Shown one piece after another: positions 37,369 through 50,502 of a stretch of DNA of 64,000 nt; the stretch's first letter is position 1; every line of letters begins with the position of its first letter. The stretch is from Harmonia axyridis (lineage: Eukaryota > Arthropoda > Insecta > Coleoptera > Coccinellidae), in assembly GCF_914767665.1 (NCBI RefSeq), contig NC_059502.1, positions 43,449,812 to 43,513,811 on the forward strand, in the 5' to 3' direction. Position numbers and translations under genes: made by a program. The notes beneath the pieces were generated by a model. The model was given only the letters and a program-made list of their open reading frames with translations. It had not been told where the DNA came from and ran no database searches.

Positions 37369-40148
37369 TTGTTGATTTTCTTGGACTCGGATGACACGCA
37401 GGTATCTATTATCTTTTACGTGGTAAGGTCAATTGCTGCTGTAACCACAAATGCACGACTGACTTCTGTTGTTGATTTCATTTGTTTGTTATTTCCCCTT
37501 ATGTTTCTCATTCTAACATTTTTCATCGTATTGGACAGGGACGAAAGCTTGACACACGTGTCTGAGGAAACCACTTTGGTATAAGGGACTGTACTTATTC
37601 CCTTCTTTCTGTTTAATGAACAATTATCCAAGTAAGCCGTTCCACATTGTTCATTTTCTTGGACTCGGATGTCACGCAGGTAGCTGTAATCTCCCACGTG
37701 GTAAGGTCAATCGCTGCTGTAACCACAAATGCACGACTGACTTCTGTTGTTGATTTCATTCGTTTGTTATTCTCTTCAATGTTTCTCATTCTAACACTTT
37801 TCATCGTATTGCACAGAGACGAAAGCTTGACACGCGTGTCTAAGGAAACCACTTTGGTATAAGGGACTGTTCTTATTCCCTCCTTTTTGTTTAATGAACA
37901 ATTATCCAAATAAGCCATTCCACATTGTTGATTTTCTTGGACTCGGATGTCACGCAGGTAGCTATAATCTCCCACGTGGTAAGGTCAATTGCTGCTGTAA
38001 CCACAAATGCACGACTGACTTCTGTTGTTGATTTCATTCGTTTGTTATTTTCTTCAATGTTTCTCATTCTAACACTTTTCATCGTATTGCACAGGGACGA
38101 AAGCTTGACACACGTGTCTAAGGAAACCACTTTGGTATAAGGAACTGTTCTTACTTCATTCTTTCTGTATAATGATCAATTATCCAAGTAAGCCATTCCA
38201 CATTGTTGATTTTCTTGGACTCGGATGTCACGCAGGTAGCTATAATCTCCCACGTGGTAAGGTCAATTGCTGCTTTAACCACAAATGCACGACTGACTTC
38301 TAATGTTGATTTCATTTGTTTGTTATTTCCTTCAATGTTTCTCATTCTAACACTTTTCATCGTATTGCACAGGGACGAAAGCTTGACACACGTGTCTATG
38401 GAAACCACATCGGTATAAGGGACTGTTCTTATTCCCTTCTTTCTGTAGGATGATCAATTATCCAAGTAAGCCATTCCACATTGTTGATTTTCTTGGACTC
38501 GGATGACACGCAGGTAGCTATAATCTGTAACGTGGTGAGGTCAATTGCTGCTGTAACCACAAATGCACGACTGACTTCTGTTGTTGATTTCATTTGTTTG
38601 TTATTTCCTTCAATGTTTCTCATTCTAACACTTTTCATCGTATTGCACAGGGACGAAAGCTTGACACACGTGTCTAAGGATACGACTTTGGTATAAGGGA
38701 CTGTTCTTATTCAATTCTTTTTGTTTAATGAACAATTATCCAAGTAAGCCGTTCCACATTGTTGATTTTCTTGGACTCGGATGTCACGCAGGTAGCTATA
38801 ATCTCCCACGTGGTAAGGTCAATTGCTGCTGTAACCACAAATGCACGACTGACTTCTGTTGTTGATTTCATTCGTTTGTTATTTTCTTCAATGTTTCTCA
38901 TTCTAACACTTTTCATCGTAATGCACAGGGACGAAAGCTTGACACACGTGTCTATGGAAACCACATTGGTATAAGGGACTGTTCTTACTTCATTCTTTCT
39001 GTATAATGATCAATTATCCAAGTAAGCCATTCCACATTGTTGATTTTCTTGGACTCGGATGTCACGCAGGTAGCTATAATCTCCCACGTGGTAAGGTCAA
39101 TTGCTGCTGTAATCACAAATGCACGACTGACTTCTGTTGTTGATTTGATTTGTTTGTTATTTCCTTCAATGTTTCTCATTCTAACACTTCTCATCGTATT
39201 GCACAGGGACGAAAGCTTGACACACGTGTCTATGGAAACCACATTGGTATAAGGGACTGTTCTTATTCCCTTCTTTCTGTATAATGATCAATTATCCAAG
39301 TAAGCCATTCCACATTGTTGATTTTCTTGGACTCGGATGACACGCAGGTAGTTATTATCTTTTACGTGGTAAGGTCAATTGCTGCTGTAACCACAAATGC
39401 ACGACTGACTTCTGTTGTTGATTTCATTTGTTTGTTATTTCCTTCTATGTTTCTCATTCTTACACTTTTCATCGTATTGCACAGGGACGAAAGCTTGACA
39501 CGCGTGTCTAAGGAAACCACATTGGTATAAGGGACTGTTCTTATTCCCTTCTTTCTGTATAATGATCAATTATCCAAGTGAGCCATTCCACATTGTTGAT
39601 TTTCTTGGACTCGGATGACACGCAGGTAGCTATTATCTTTTACGTGGTAAGGTCAATTGCTGCTGTAACCACAAATGCACGACTGACTTCTGTTGTTGAT
39701 TTCATTTGTTTGTTATTTCCTTCTATGTTTCTCATTCTTACACTTCTCATCGTATTGCACAGGGACGAAAGCTTGACACACGTGTCTATGGAAACCACAT
39801 TGGTATAAGGGACTGTTCTTATTCCCTTCTTTCTGTATAATGATCAATTATCCAAGTAAGCCATTCCACATTGTTGATTTTCTTGGACTCGGATGTCACG
39901 CAGGTAGCTATAATCTCCCACGTGGTAAGGTCAATTGCTGCTGTAACCACAAATGCACGACTGACTTCTAATGTTGATTTCATTTGTTTGTTATTTCCTT
40001 CAATGTTTCTCATTCTTACACTTTTCGTCGTATTGCACAGGGACGAAAGCTTGACACGCGTGTCTAAGGAAACCACATTGGTATAAGGGACTGTTCTTAT
40101 TCCCTTCTTTCTGTATAATGATCAATTATCCAAGTGAGCCATTCCACA
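37369..40148 (+). repeat. Canonical 10-mer higher-order repeat, copy 2
   Basis: Same order and private markers as 32,643-35,422 at offset 4,726 (17 x 278). The displacement equals one 10-mer plus one 7-mer, so the duplicated unit was the 17-mer. Confidence 0.92.
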
Positions 40149-42927
40149 TTGTTGATTTTCTTGGACTCGGATGACACGCAGGTAGCTATTATCTTTTACG
40201 TGGTAAGGTCAATTGCTGCTGTAACCACAAATGCACGACTGACTTCTGTTGTTGATTTCATTTGTTTGTTATTTCCCCTTATGTTTCTCATTCTAACATT
40301 TTTCATCGTATTGGACAGGGACGAAAGCTTGACACACGTGTCTGAGGAAACCACTTTGGTATAAGGGACTGTAATTATTCCCTTCTTTTTGTTTAATGAA
40401 CAATTATCCAAGTAAGCCGTTCCACATTGTTCATTTTCTTGGACTAGGATGTCACGCAGGTAGCTGTAATCTCCCACGTGGTAAGGTCAATCGCTGCTGT
40501 AACCACAAATGCACGACTGACTTCTGTTGTTGATTTCATTTGTTTGTTATTCTCTTCAATGTTTCTCATTCTAACACTTTTCATCGTATTGCACAGAGAC
40601 GAAAGCTTGACACGCGTGTCTAAGGAAACCACTTTGGTATAAGGGACTGTTCTTATTCCCTTCTTTTTGTTTAATGAACAATTATCCAAATAAGCCATTC
40701 CACATTGTTGATTTTCTTGGACTCGGATGTCACGCAGGTAGCTATAATCTCCCACGTGGTAAGGTCAATTGCTGCTGTAACCACAAATGCACGACTGACT
40801 TCTGTTGTTGATTTCATTCGTTTGTTATTTTCTTCAATGTTTCTCATTCTAACACTTTTCATCGTATTGCACAGGGACGAAAGCTTGACACACGTGTCTA
40901 AGGAAACCACTTTGGTATAAGGAACTGTTCTTACTTCATTCTTTCTGTATAATGATCAATTATCCAAGTAAGCCATTCCACATTGTTGATTTTCTTGGAC
41001 TCGGATGTCACGCAGGTAGCTATAATCTCCCACGTGGTAAGGTCAATTGCTGCTTTAACCACAAATGCACGACTGACTTCTAATGTTGATTTCATTTGTT
41101 TGTTATTTCCTTCAATGTTTCTCATTCTAACACTTTTCATCGTATTGCACAGGGACGAAAGCTTGACACACGTGTCTATGGAAACCACATCGGTATAAGG
41201 GACTGTTCTTATTCCCTTCTTTCTGTATGATGATCAATTATCCAAGTAAGCCATTCCACATTGTTGATTTGCTTGGACTCGGATGACACGCAGGTAGCTA
41301 TAATCTGTAACGTGGTGAGGTCAATTGCTGCTGTAACCACAAATGCACGACTGACTTCTGTTGTTGATTTCATTTGTTTGTTATTTCCTTCAATGTTTCT
41401 CATTCTAACACTTTTCATCGTATTGCACAGGGACGAAAGCTTGACACACGTGTCTAAGGATACGACTTTGGTATAAGGGACTGTTCTTATTCAATTCTTT
41501 TTGTTTAATGAACAATTATCCAAGTAAGCCGTTCCACATTGTTGATTTTCTTGGACTCGGATGTCACGCAGGTAGCTATAATCTCCCACGTGGTAAGGTC
41601 AATTGCTGCTGTAACCACAAATGCACGACTGACTTCTGTTGTTGATTTCATTCGTTTGTTATTTTCTTCAATGTTTCTCATTCTAACACTTTTCATCGTA
41701 ATGCACAGGGACGAAAGCTTGACACACGTGTCTATGGAAACCACATTGGTATAAGGGACTCTTCTTACTTCATTCTTTCTGTATAATGATCAATTATCCA
41801 AGTAAGCCATTCCACATTGTTGATTTTCTTGGACTCGGATGTCACGCAGGTAGCTATAATCTCCCACGTGGTAAGGTCAATTGCTGCTGTAATCACAATT
41901 GCACGACTGCCTTCTGTTGTTGATTTGATTTGTTTGTTATTTCCTTCAATGTTTTTCATTCTAACACTTCTCATCGTATTGCACAGGGACGAAAGCTTGA
42001 CACACGTGTCTATGGAAACCACATTGGTATAAGGGACTGTTCTTATTCCCTTCTTTCTGTATAATGATCAATTATCCAAGTGAGCCATTCCACATTGTTG
42101 ATTTTCTTGGACTCGGATGACACGCAGGTAGCTATTATCTTTTACGTGGTAAGGTCAATTGCTGCTGTAACCACAAATGCACGACTGACTTCTGTTGTTG
42201 ATTTCATTTGTTTGTTATTTCCTTCTATGTTTCTCATTCTTACACTTTTCATCGTATTGCACAGGGACGAAAGCTTGACACGCGTGTCTAAGGAAACCAC
42301 ATTGGTATAAGGGACTGTTCTTATTCCCTTCTTTCTGTATAATGATCAATTATCCAAGTGAGCCATTCCACATTGTTGATTTTCTTGGACTCGGATGACA
42401 CGCAGGTAGCTATTATCTTTTACGTGGTAAGGTCAATTGCTGCTGTAACCACAAATGCACGACTGACTTCTGTTGTTGATTTCATTTGTTTGTTATTTCC
42501 TTCTATGTTTCTCATTCTTACACTTCTCATCGTATTGCACAGGGACGAAAGCTTGACACACGTGTCTATGGAAACCACATTGGTATAAGGACTGTTCTTA
42601 TTCCCTTCTTTCTGTATAATGATCAATTATCCAAGTAAGCCATTCCACATTGTTGATTTTCTTGGACTCGGATGTCACGCAGGTAGCTATAATCTCCCAC
42701 GTGGTAAGGTCAATTGCTGCTGTAACCACAAATGCACGACTGACTTCTAATGTTGATTTCATTTGTTTGTTATTTCCTTCAATGTTTCTCATTCTTACAC
42801 TTTTCGTCGTATTGCACAGGGACGAAAGCTTGACACGCGTGTCTAAGGAAACCACATTGGTATAAGGGACTGTTCTTATTCCCTTCTTTCTGTATAATGA
42901 TCAATTATCCAAGTGAGCCATTCCACA
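40149..42927 (+). repeat. Canonical 10-mer higher-order repeat, copy 3
   Basis: G-H-I-J-A-B-C-D-E-F, one base shorter because GGG became GG near 42,590. It lacks the private D marker of copies 1 and 2. Its C monomer has new changes CACAATTGCACGACTGCC, shared with the C at 44,318. Confidence 0.9.
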
Positions 42928-45429
42928 TTGTTGATTTTCTTGGACTCGGATGACACGCAGGTAGCTATTATCTTTTACGTGGTAAGGTCAATTGCTGCTG
43001 TAACCACAAATGCACGACTGACTTCTGTTGTTGATTTCATTTGTTTGTTATTTCCCCTTATGTTTCTCATTCTAACATTTTTCATCGTATTGGACAGGGA
43101 CGAAAGCTTGACACACGTGTCTGAGGAAACCACTTTGGTATAAGGGACTGTACTTATTCCCTTCTTTTTGTTTAATGAACAATTATCCAAGTAAGCCGTT
43201 CCACATTGTTCATTTTCTTGGACTCGGATGTCACGCAGGTAGCTGTAATCTCCCACGTGGTAAGGTCAATCGCTGCTGTAACCACAAATGCACGACTGAC
43301 TTCTGTTGTTGATTTCATTCGTTTGTTATTCTCTTCAATGTTTCTCATTCTAACACTTTTCATCGTATTGCACAGAGACGAAAGCTTGACACGCGTGTCT
43401 AAGGAAACCACTTTGGTATAAGGGACTGTTCTTATTCCCTTCTTTTTGTTTAATGATCAATTATCCAAGTAAGCCATTCCACATTGTTGATTTTCTTGGA
43501 CTCGGATGTCACGCAGGTAGCTATAATCTCCCACGTGGTAAGGTCAATTGCTGCTTTAACCACAAATGCACGACTGACTTCTAATGTTGATTTCATTTGT
43601 TTGTTATTTCCTTCAATGTTTCTCATTCTAACACTTTTCATCGTATTGCACAGGGACGAAAGCTTGACACACGTGTCTATGGAAACCACATCGGTATAAG
43701 GGACTGTTCTTATTCCCTTCTTTCTGTATGATGATCAATTATCCAAGTAAGCCATTCCACATTGTTGATTTTCTTGGACTCGGATGACACGCAGGTAGCT
43801 ATAATCTGTAACGTGGTGAGGTCAATTGCTGCTGTAACCACAAATGCACGACTGACTTCTGTTGTTGATTTCATTTGTTTGTTATTTCCTTCAATGTTTC
43901 TCATTCTAACACTTTTCATCGTATTGCACAGGGACGAAAGCTTGACACACGTGTCTAAGGATACGACTTTGGTATAAGGGACTGTTCTTATTCAATTCTT
44001 TTTGTTTAATGAACAATTATCCAAGTAAGCCGTTCCACATTGTTGATTTTCTTGGACTCGGATGTCACGCAGGTAGCTATAATCTCCCACGTGGTAAGGT
44101 CAATTGCTGCTGTAACCACAAATGCACGACTGACTTCTGTTGTTGATTTCATTCGTTTGTTATTTTCTTCAATGTTTCTCATTCCAACACTTTTCATCGT
44201 AATGCACAGGGACGAAAGCTTGACACACGTGTCTATGGAAACCACATTGGTATAAGGGACTGTTCTTACTTCATTCTTTCTGTATAATGATCAATTATCC
44301 AAGTAAGCCATTCCACATTGTTGATTTTCTTGGACTCGGATGACACGCAGGTAGCTATAATCTCCCACGTGGTAAGGTCAATTGCTGCTGTAATCACAAT
44401 TGCACGACTGCCTTCTGTTGTTGATTTGATTTGTTTGTTATTTCCTTCAATGTTTCTCATTCTAACACTTCTCATCGTATTGCACAGGGACGAAAGCTTG
44501 ACACACGTGTCTATGGAAACCACATTGGTATAAGGGACTGTTCTTATTCCCTTCTTTCTGTATAATGATCAATTATCCAAGTAAGCCATTCCACATTGTT
44601 GATTTTCTTGGACTCGGATGACACGCAGGTAGCTATTATCTTTTTCGTGGTAAGGTCAATTGCTACTGTAACCACAAATGCACGACTGACTTCTGTTGTT
44701 GATTTCATTTGTTTGTTATTTCCTTCTATGTTTCTCATTCTTACACTTTTCATCGTATTGCACAGGGACGAAAGCTTGACACGCGTGTCTAAGGAAACCA
44801 CATTGGTATAAGGGACTGTTCTTATACCCTTCTTTCTGTATAATGATCAATTATCCAAGTGAGCCATTCCACATTGTTGATTTTCTTGGACTCGGATGAC
44901 ACGCAGGTAGCTATTATCTTTTACGTGGTAAGGTCAATTGCTGCTGTAATCACAAATGCACGACTGACTTCTGTTGTTGATTTGATTTGTTTGTTATTTC
45001 CTTCAATGTTTCTCATTCTAACACTTCTCATCGTATTGCACAGGGACGAAAGCTTGACACACGTGTCTATGGAAACCACATTGGTATAAGGGACTGTTCT
45101 TATTCCCTCCTTTCTGTATAATGATCAATTATCCAAGTAAGCCATTCCACATTGTTGATTTTCTTGGACTCGGATGTCACGCAGGTAGCTATAATCTCCC
45201 ACGTGGTAAGGTCAATTGCTGCTGTAACCACAAATGCACGACTGACTTCTAATGTTGATTTCATTTGTTTGTTATTTCCTTCAATGTTTCTCATTCTTAC
45301 ACTTTTCGTCGTATTGCACAGGGACGAAAGCTTGACACGCGTGTCTAAGGAAACCACATTGGTATAAGGGACTGTTCTTATTCCCTTCTTTCTGTATAAT
45401 GATCAATTATCCAAGTGAGCCATTCCACA
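42928..45429 (+). repeat. 2,502-bp 9-mer unit (I absent)
   Basis: G-H-J-A-B-C-D-E-F. H at 43,206 runs straight into J at 43,484. The join falls in the linker, which starts like the H linker (TTTTTGTTTAATG) and ends like the linker before J (ATCAATTATCCAAGTAAG). Confidence 0.88.
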
Positions 45430-47349
45430 TTGTTGATTTTCTTGGACTCGGATGACACGCAGGTAGCTATTATCTTTTACGTGGTAAGGTCAATTGCTGC
45501 TGTAACCACAAATGCACGACTGACATCTGTTGTTGATTTCATTTGTTTGTTATTTCCCCTTATGTTTCTCATTCTAACATTTTTCATCGTATTGCACAGG
45601 GACGAAAGCTTGACACACGTGTCTGAGGAAACCACTTTGGTATAAGGGACTGTACTTATTCCCTTCTTCTTGTTTAATGAACAATTATCCAAGTAAGCCG
45701 TTCCACATTGTTCATTTTCTTGGACTCGGATGTCACGCAGGTAGCTGTAATCTCCCACGTGGTAAGGTCAATCGCTGCTGTAACCACAAATGCACGACTG
45801 ACTTCTGTTGTTGATTTCATTCGTTTGTTATTTTCTTCAATGTTTCTCATTCTAACACTTTTCATCGTATTGCACAGAGACGAAAGCTTGACACGCGTGT
45901 CTAAGGAAACCACTTTGGTATAAGGGACTGTTCTTATTCCCTTCTTTTTGTTTAATGAACAATTATCCAAGTAAGCCGTTCCACATTGTTGATTTTCTTG
46001 GACTCGGATGTCACGCAGGTAGCTATAATCTCCCACGTGGTAAGGTCAATTGCTGCTTTAACCACAAATGCACGACTGACTTCTAATGTTGATTTCATTT
46101 GTTTGTTATTTCCTTCAATGTTTCTCATTCTAACACTTTTCATCGTATTGCACAGGGACGAAAGCTTGACACACGTGTCTAAGGATACGACTTTGGTATA
46201 AGGGACTGTTCTTATTCAATTCTTTTTGTTTAATGAACAATTATCCAAGTAAGCCGTTCCACATTGTTGATTTTCTTGGACTCGGATGTCACGCAGGTAG
46301 CTATAATCTCCCACGTGGTAAGGTTAATTGCTGCTGTAACCACAAATGCACGACTGACTTCTGTTGTTGATTTCATTCGTTTGTTATTTTCTTCAATGTT
46401 TCTCATTCTAACACTTTTCATCGTAATGCACAGGGACGAAAGCTTGACACACGTGTCTATGGAAACCACATTGGTATAAGGGACTGTTCTTACTTCATTC
46501 TTTCTGTATAATGATCAATTATCCAAGTAAGCCATTCCACATTGTTGATTTTCTTGGACTCGGATGTCACGCAGGTAGCTATAATCTCCCACGTGGTAAG
46601 GTCAATTGCTGCTGTAATCACAAATGCACGACTGACTTCTGTTGTTGATTTGATTTGTTTGTTATTTCCTTCAATGTTTCTCATTCTAACACTTCTCATC
46701 GTATTGCACAGGGACGAAAGCTTGACACACGTGTCTATGGAAACCACATTGGTATAAGGGACTGTTCTTATTCCCTTCTTTCTGTATAATGATCAATTAT
46801 CCAAGTAAGCCATTCCACATTGTTGATTTTCTTGGACTCGGATGACACGCAGGTAGCTATTATCTTTTACGTGGTAAGGTCAATTGCTGCTGTAACCACA
46901 AATGCACGACTGACTTCTGTTGTTGATTTCATTTGTTTGTTATTTCCTTCTATGTTTCTCATTCTTACACTTTTCATCGTATTGCACAGGGACGAAAGCT
47001 TGACACGCGTGTCTAAGGAAACCACTTTGGTATGAGGGACTGTTCTCATTCCCTTCGTTTTGTTCAATCAACAATTATCCAAGTAAGCCATTCCACATTG
47101 TTGATTTTCTTGGACTCGAATGTCACGCAGGTAGCTTTAATCTCCCACGTGGTAAGGTCAATTGCTGCTGTTACCACAAATGCACGACTGACTTCTGTTG
47201 TTGATTTCATTTGTTTGTTATTTCCTTCTATGTTTCTCATTCTTACACTTTTCATCGTATTGCACAGGGACGAAAGCTTGACACGCGTGTCTAAGGAAAC
47301 CACTTTGGTATAAGGGACTGTTCTTATTCCCTTCGTTTTGTTTAAAGAA
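45430..47349 (+). repeat. 7-mer unit cut by the inversion
   Basis: G-H-J/A-B-C-D-K. The last monomer begins at 47,098 with the K-type CTCGAATG, changes to D-like CTTCTATG, and ends in its linker at the junction. Confidence 0.85.
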
Positions 47350-47365
47350 CAGATTATAGCTACCT
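47341..47365. other. Array inversion junction (strand switch)
   Basis: Up to about 47,351 the sequence follows the forward linker (as at 8,970-8,995) with one mismatch, an A for T at 47,346. From 47,349 it follows the reverse complement of the middle of an A-type monomer, starting ACAGATTATAGC. The two sides share only ACA (47,349-47,351), consistent with a microhomology join. The left break lies in the linker and the right break in mid-monomer, so this is not a symmetric palindrome centre. No inserted DNA is present. An assembly error is possible but the join is clean. Confidence 0.9.
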
Positions 47366-47396
47366 GCGTGTCATCCGAGTCCAAGAAAATCAACAA

Positions 47397-47675
47397 TGTG
47401 GAATGGCTTACTTTGATAATTGATCATCAAACAGAAAGAAGGGAATAAGAACAGTCCCTTATACCAATGTGGTTTACATAGACACGTGTGGTCAAGCTTT
47501 CGTCCCTGTGCAATACGATGAGAAGTGTTAGAATGAGAAACATTGAAGGAAATTACAAACAAATGAAATCAACTACAGAAGTCAGCCGTCCAATTGTGGT
47601 TACAGCAGCAATTGACCTTACCACGTGGGAGATTATAGCTACCCGCGTGTCATCCGATTCCAAGAAAATCAACAA
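47397..47675 (-). repeat. Diverged 279-bp monomer next to the junction
   Basis: The first full inverted monomer has an extra G in GTGTGGTC (about 47,490) and private changes TACTTTGATAATTG and CATCAAACAG. These are more singletons than in the copies further right. Confidence 0.7.
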
Positions 47676-50213
47676 TGTGGAATGGCTTACTTGGATTATT
47701 GTTCATTAAACAAAACGAAGGGAATAAGAACAGTCCCTTATACCAAAGTGGTTTCCTTAGACACGCGTGTCAAGCTTTCGTCCCTGTGCAATACGATGAA
47801 AAGTGTTAGAATGAGAAACATAGAAGGAAATAACAAACAAATGAAATCAACAACAGAAGTCAGTCGTGCATTTGTGGATACAGCAGCAATTTACCTAACC
47901 ACGTAAAAGATTATAGCTACCTGCGTGTCATCCGAGTCCAAGAAAATCAACAATGTGGAATGGCTTACTTGGATAATTGATCATCATACAGAAAGAAGGG
48001 AATAAGAACAGTCCCTTATACCAATGTGGTTTACATAGACACGTGTGTCAAGCTTTCGTCCCTGTGCAATACGATGAGAACTGTTAGAATGAGAAACATT
48101 GAAGGAAATTACAAACAAATGAAATCAACAACAGAAGTCAGTCGTGCATTTGTGGTTACAGCAGCAATTGACCTTACCACGTGGGAGATTATAGCTACCT
48201 GCGTAACATCCGAGTCCAAGAAAATCAACAATGTGGAATGGCTTACTTGGATAATTGATCATTATACAGAAAGAATGAAGTAAGAACAGTCCCTTATACC
48301 AATGTGGTTTCCATAGACACGTGTGTCAAGCTTTCGTCCCTGTGCAATACGATTAAAAGTGTTAGAATGAGAAACATTGAAGAAAATAACAAACGAATGA
48401 AATCAACAACAGAAGTCAGTCGTGCATTTGTGGTTACAGCAGCAATTGACCTTACCACGTAAAAGATTATAGCTACCTGCGTGTCATCCGAGTCCAAGAA
48501 AATCAACAATGTGGAATGGCTTACTTGGATAATTGATCATTATACAGAAAGAAGGGAATAAGAACAGTCCCTTATACCAATGTGGTTTCCATAGACACGT
48601 GTGTCAAGCTTTCGTCCCTGTGCAATACGATGAGAAGTGTTAGAATGAGAAACATTGAAGGAAATAACAAACAAATCAAATCAACAACAGAAGTCAGTCG
48701 TGCATTTGTGATCACAGCAGCAATTGACCTTACCACGTGGGAGATTATAGCTAGCTGCGTGACATCCGAGTCCAAGAAAATCAACAATGTGGAATGGCTT
48801 ACTTGGATAATTGATCATTATACAGAAAGAATGAAGTAAAAACAGTCCCTTATACCAATGTGGTTTCCATAGACACGTGTGTCAAGCTTTCGTCCCTGTG
48901 CAATACGATGAAAAGTGTTAGAATGAGAAACATTGAAGAAAATAACAAACGAATGAAATCAACAACAGAAGTCAGTCGTGCATTTGTGGTTACAGCAGCA
49001 ATTGACCTTACCACGTGGGAGATTATAGCTACCTGCGTGACATCCAAGTCCAAGAAAATCAACAATGTGGAACGGCTTACTTGGATAATTGTTCATTAAA
49101 CAAAAAGAATTGAATAAGAACAGTCCCTTATACCAAAGTGGTTTCCTTAGACACGTGTGTCAAGCTTTCGTCCCTGTGCAATACGATGAAAAGTGTTAGA
49201 ATGAGAAACATTGAAGGAAATAACAAACAAATGAAATCAACAACAGAAGTCAGTCGTGCATTTGTGGTTACAGCAGCAATTGACCTTACCACGTTACAGA
49301 TTATAGCTACCTGCGTGTCATCCGAGTCCAAGAAAATCAACAATGTGGAATGGCTTACTTGGATAATTGATCATCATACAGAAAGAAGGGAATAAGAACA
49401 GTCCCTTATACCAATGTGGTTTACATAGACACGTGTGTCAAGCTTTCGTCCCTGTGCAATACGATGAGAAGTGTTAGAATGAGAAACATTGAAGGAAATT
49501 ACAAACAAATGAAATCAACAACAGAAGTCAGCCGTCCAATTGTGGTTACAGCAGCAATTTACCTTACCACGTGGGAGATTATAGCTACCCGCGTGTCATC
49601 CGATTCCAAGAAAATCAACAATGTGGAATGGCTTACTTGGATAATTGTTCATTAAACAAAACGAAGGGAATAAGAACAGTCCCTTATACCAAAGTGGTTT
49701 CCTTAGACACGCGTGTCAAGCTTTCGTCCCTGTGCAATACGATGAAAAGTGTTAGAATGAGAAACATAGAAGGAAATAACAAACAAATGAAATCAACAAC
49801 AGAAGTCAGTCGTGCATTTGTGGATACAGCAGCAATTTACCTAACCACGTAAAAGATTATAGCTACCTGCGTATCATCCGAGTCCAAGAAAATCAACAAT
49901 GTGGAATGGCTTACTTGGATAATTGATCATTATACAGAAAGAAGGGAATAAGAACAGTCCCTTATACCAATGTGGTTTCCTTAGACACGTGTGTCAAGCT
50001 TTCGTCCCTGTGCAATACGATGAAAAGTGTTAGAATGAGAAACATAGAAGGAAATAACAAACAAATGAAATCAACAACAGAAGTCAGTCGTGCATTTGTG
50101 GTTACAGCAGCAATTGAACTTACCACGTGGGAGATTATAGCTACCTGCGTGACATCCGAGTCCAAGAAAATCAACAATGTGGAATGGCCTACTTGGATAA
50201 TTGTTGATTAAAC

Positions 50214-50221
50214 AAAAAAAA
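50214..50221 (-). repeat. Homopolymer A8 in linker
   Basis: Short A run in the linker of an inverted monomer, an intermediate length of the poly-A linker subtype. Confidence 0.85.
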
Positions 50222-50491
50222 GAGAATAAGAACAGTCCCTTATACCAAAGTGGTTTCCTTAGACACGTGTGTCAAGCTTTCGTCCCTGTGCAATACGATG
50301 AGAAGTGTTAGAATGAGAAACATTGAAAGAAATAACAAACAAATGAAATCAACATTAGAAGTCAGTCGTGCATTTGTGGTTACAGCAGCAATTGATCTTA
50401 CCACGTGGGAGATTATAACTACCTGCGTGACATCCGAGTCCAAGAAAATCAACAATGTGGAATAGCCTACTTGGATAATTGTTGATTGAAC

Positions 50492-50502
50492 AAAAAAAAA
50501 AA
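50492..50502 (-). repeat. Homopolymer A11 in linker
   Basis: A11 run, the mirror of the T11 linkers at 5,633 and 5,909. Confidence 0.88.

Larger units (their letters stand above)
1..47349 (+). repeat. Satellite array block 1, 278-bp monomers, forward orientation
   Basis: About 170 head-to-tail copies of a 278-bp, AT-rich monomer fill this block without interruption. I phase each monomer at the TTGTTGATT motif, first at 122 and then at 400, 678, 956 and so on. The phase holds for tens of kilobases; it shifts only by two 276-bp copies at 5,404-5,955, one base lost near 28,705 and one base lost near 42,590. Copies look very similar by eye (my estimate is a few to about 15 percent divergence) and fall into recurring types that form higher-order units. 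No gene, transposon or unique DNA is inserted. Family and chromosomal location are not recognisable from the sequence. Confidence 0.97.

Noticed and set aside
47341..47365. Transposon insertion or foldback element at the inversion
   Set aside because: There is no target-site duplication, terminal repeat or non-satellite DNA at the junction; both sides are satellite.
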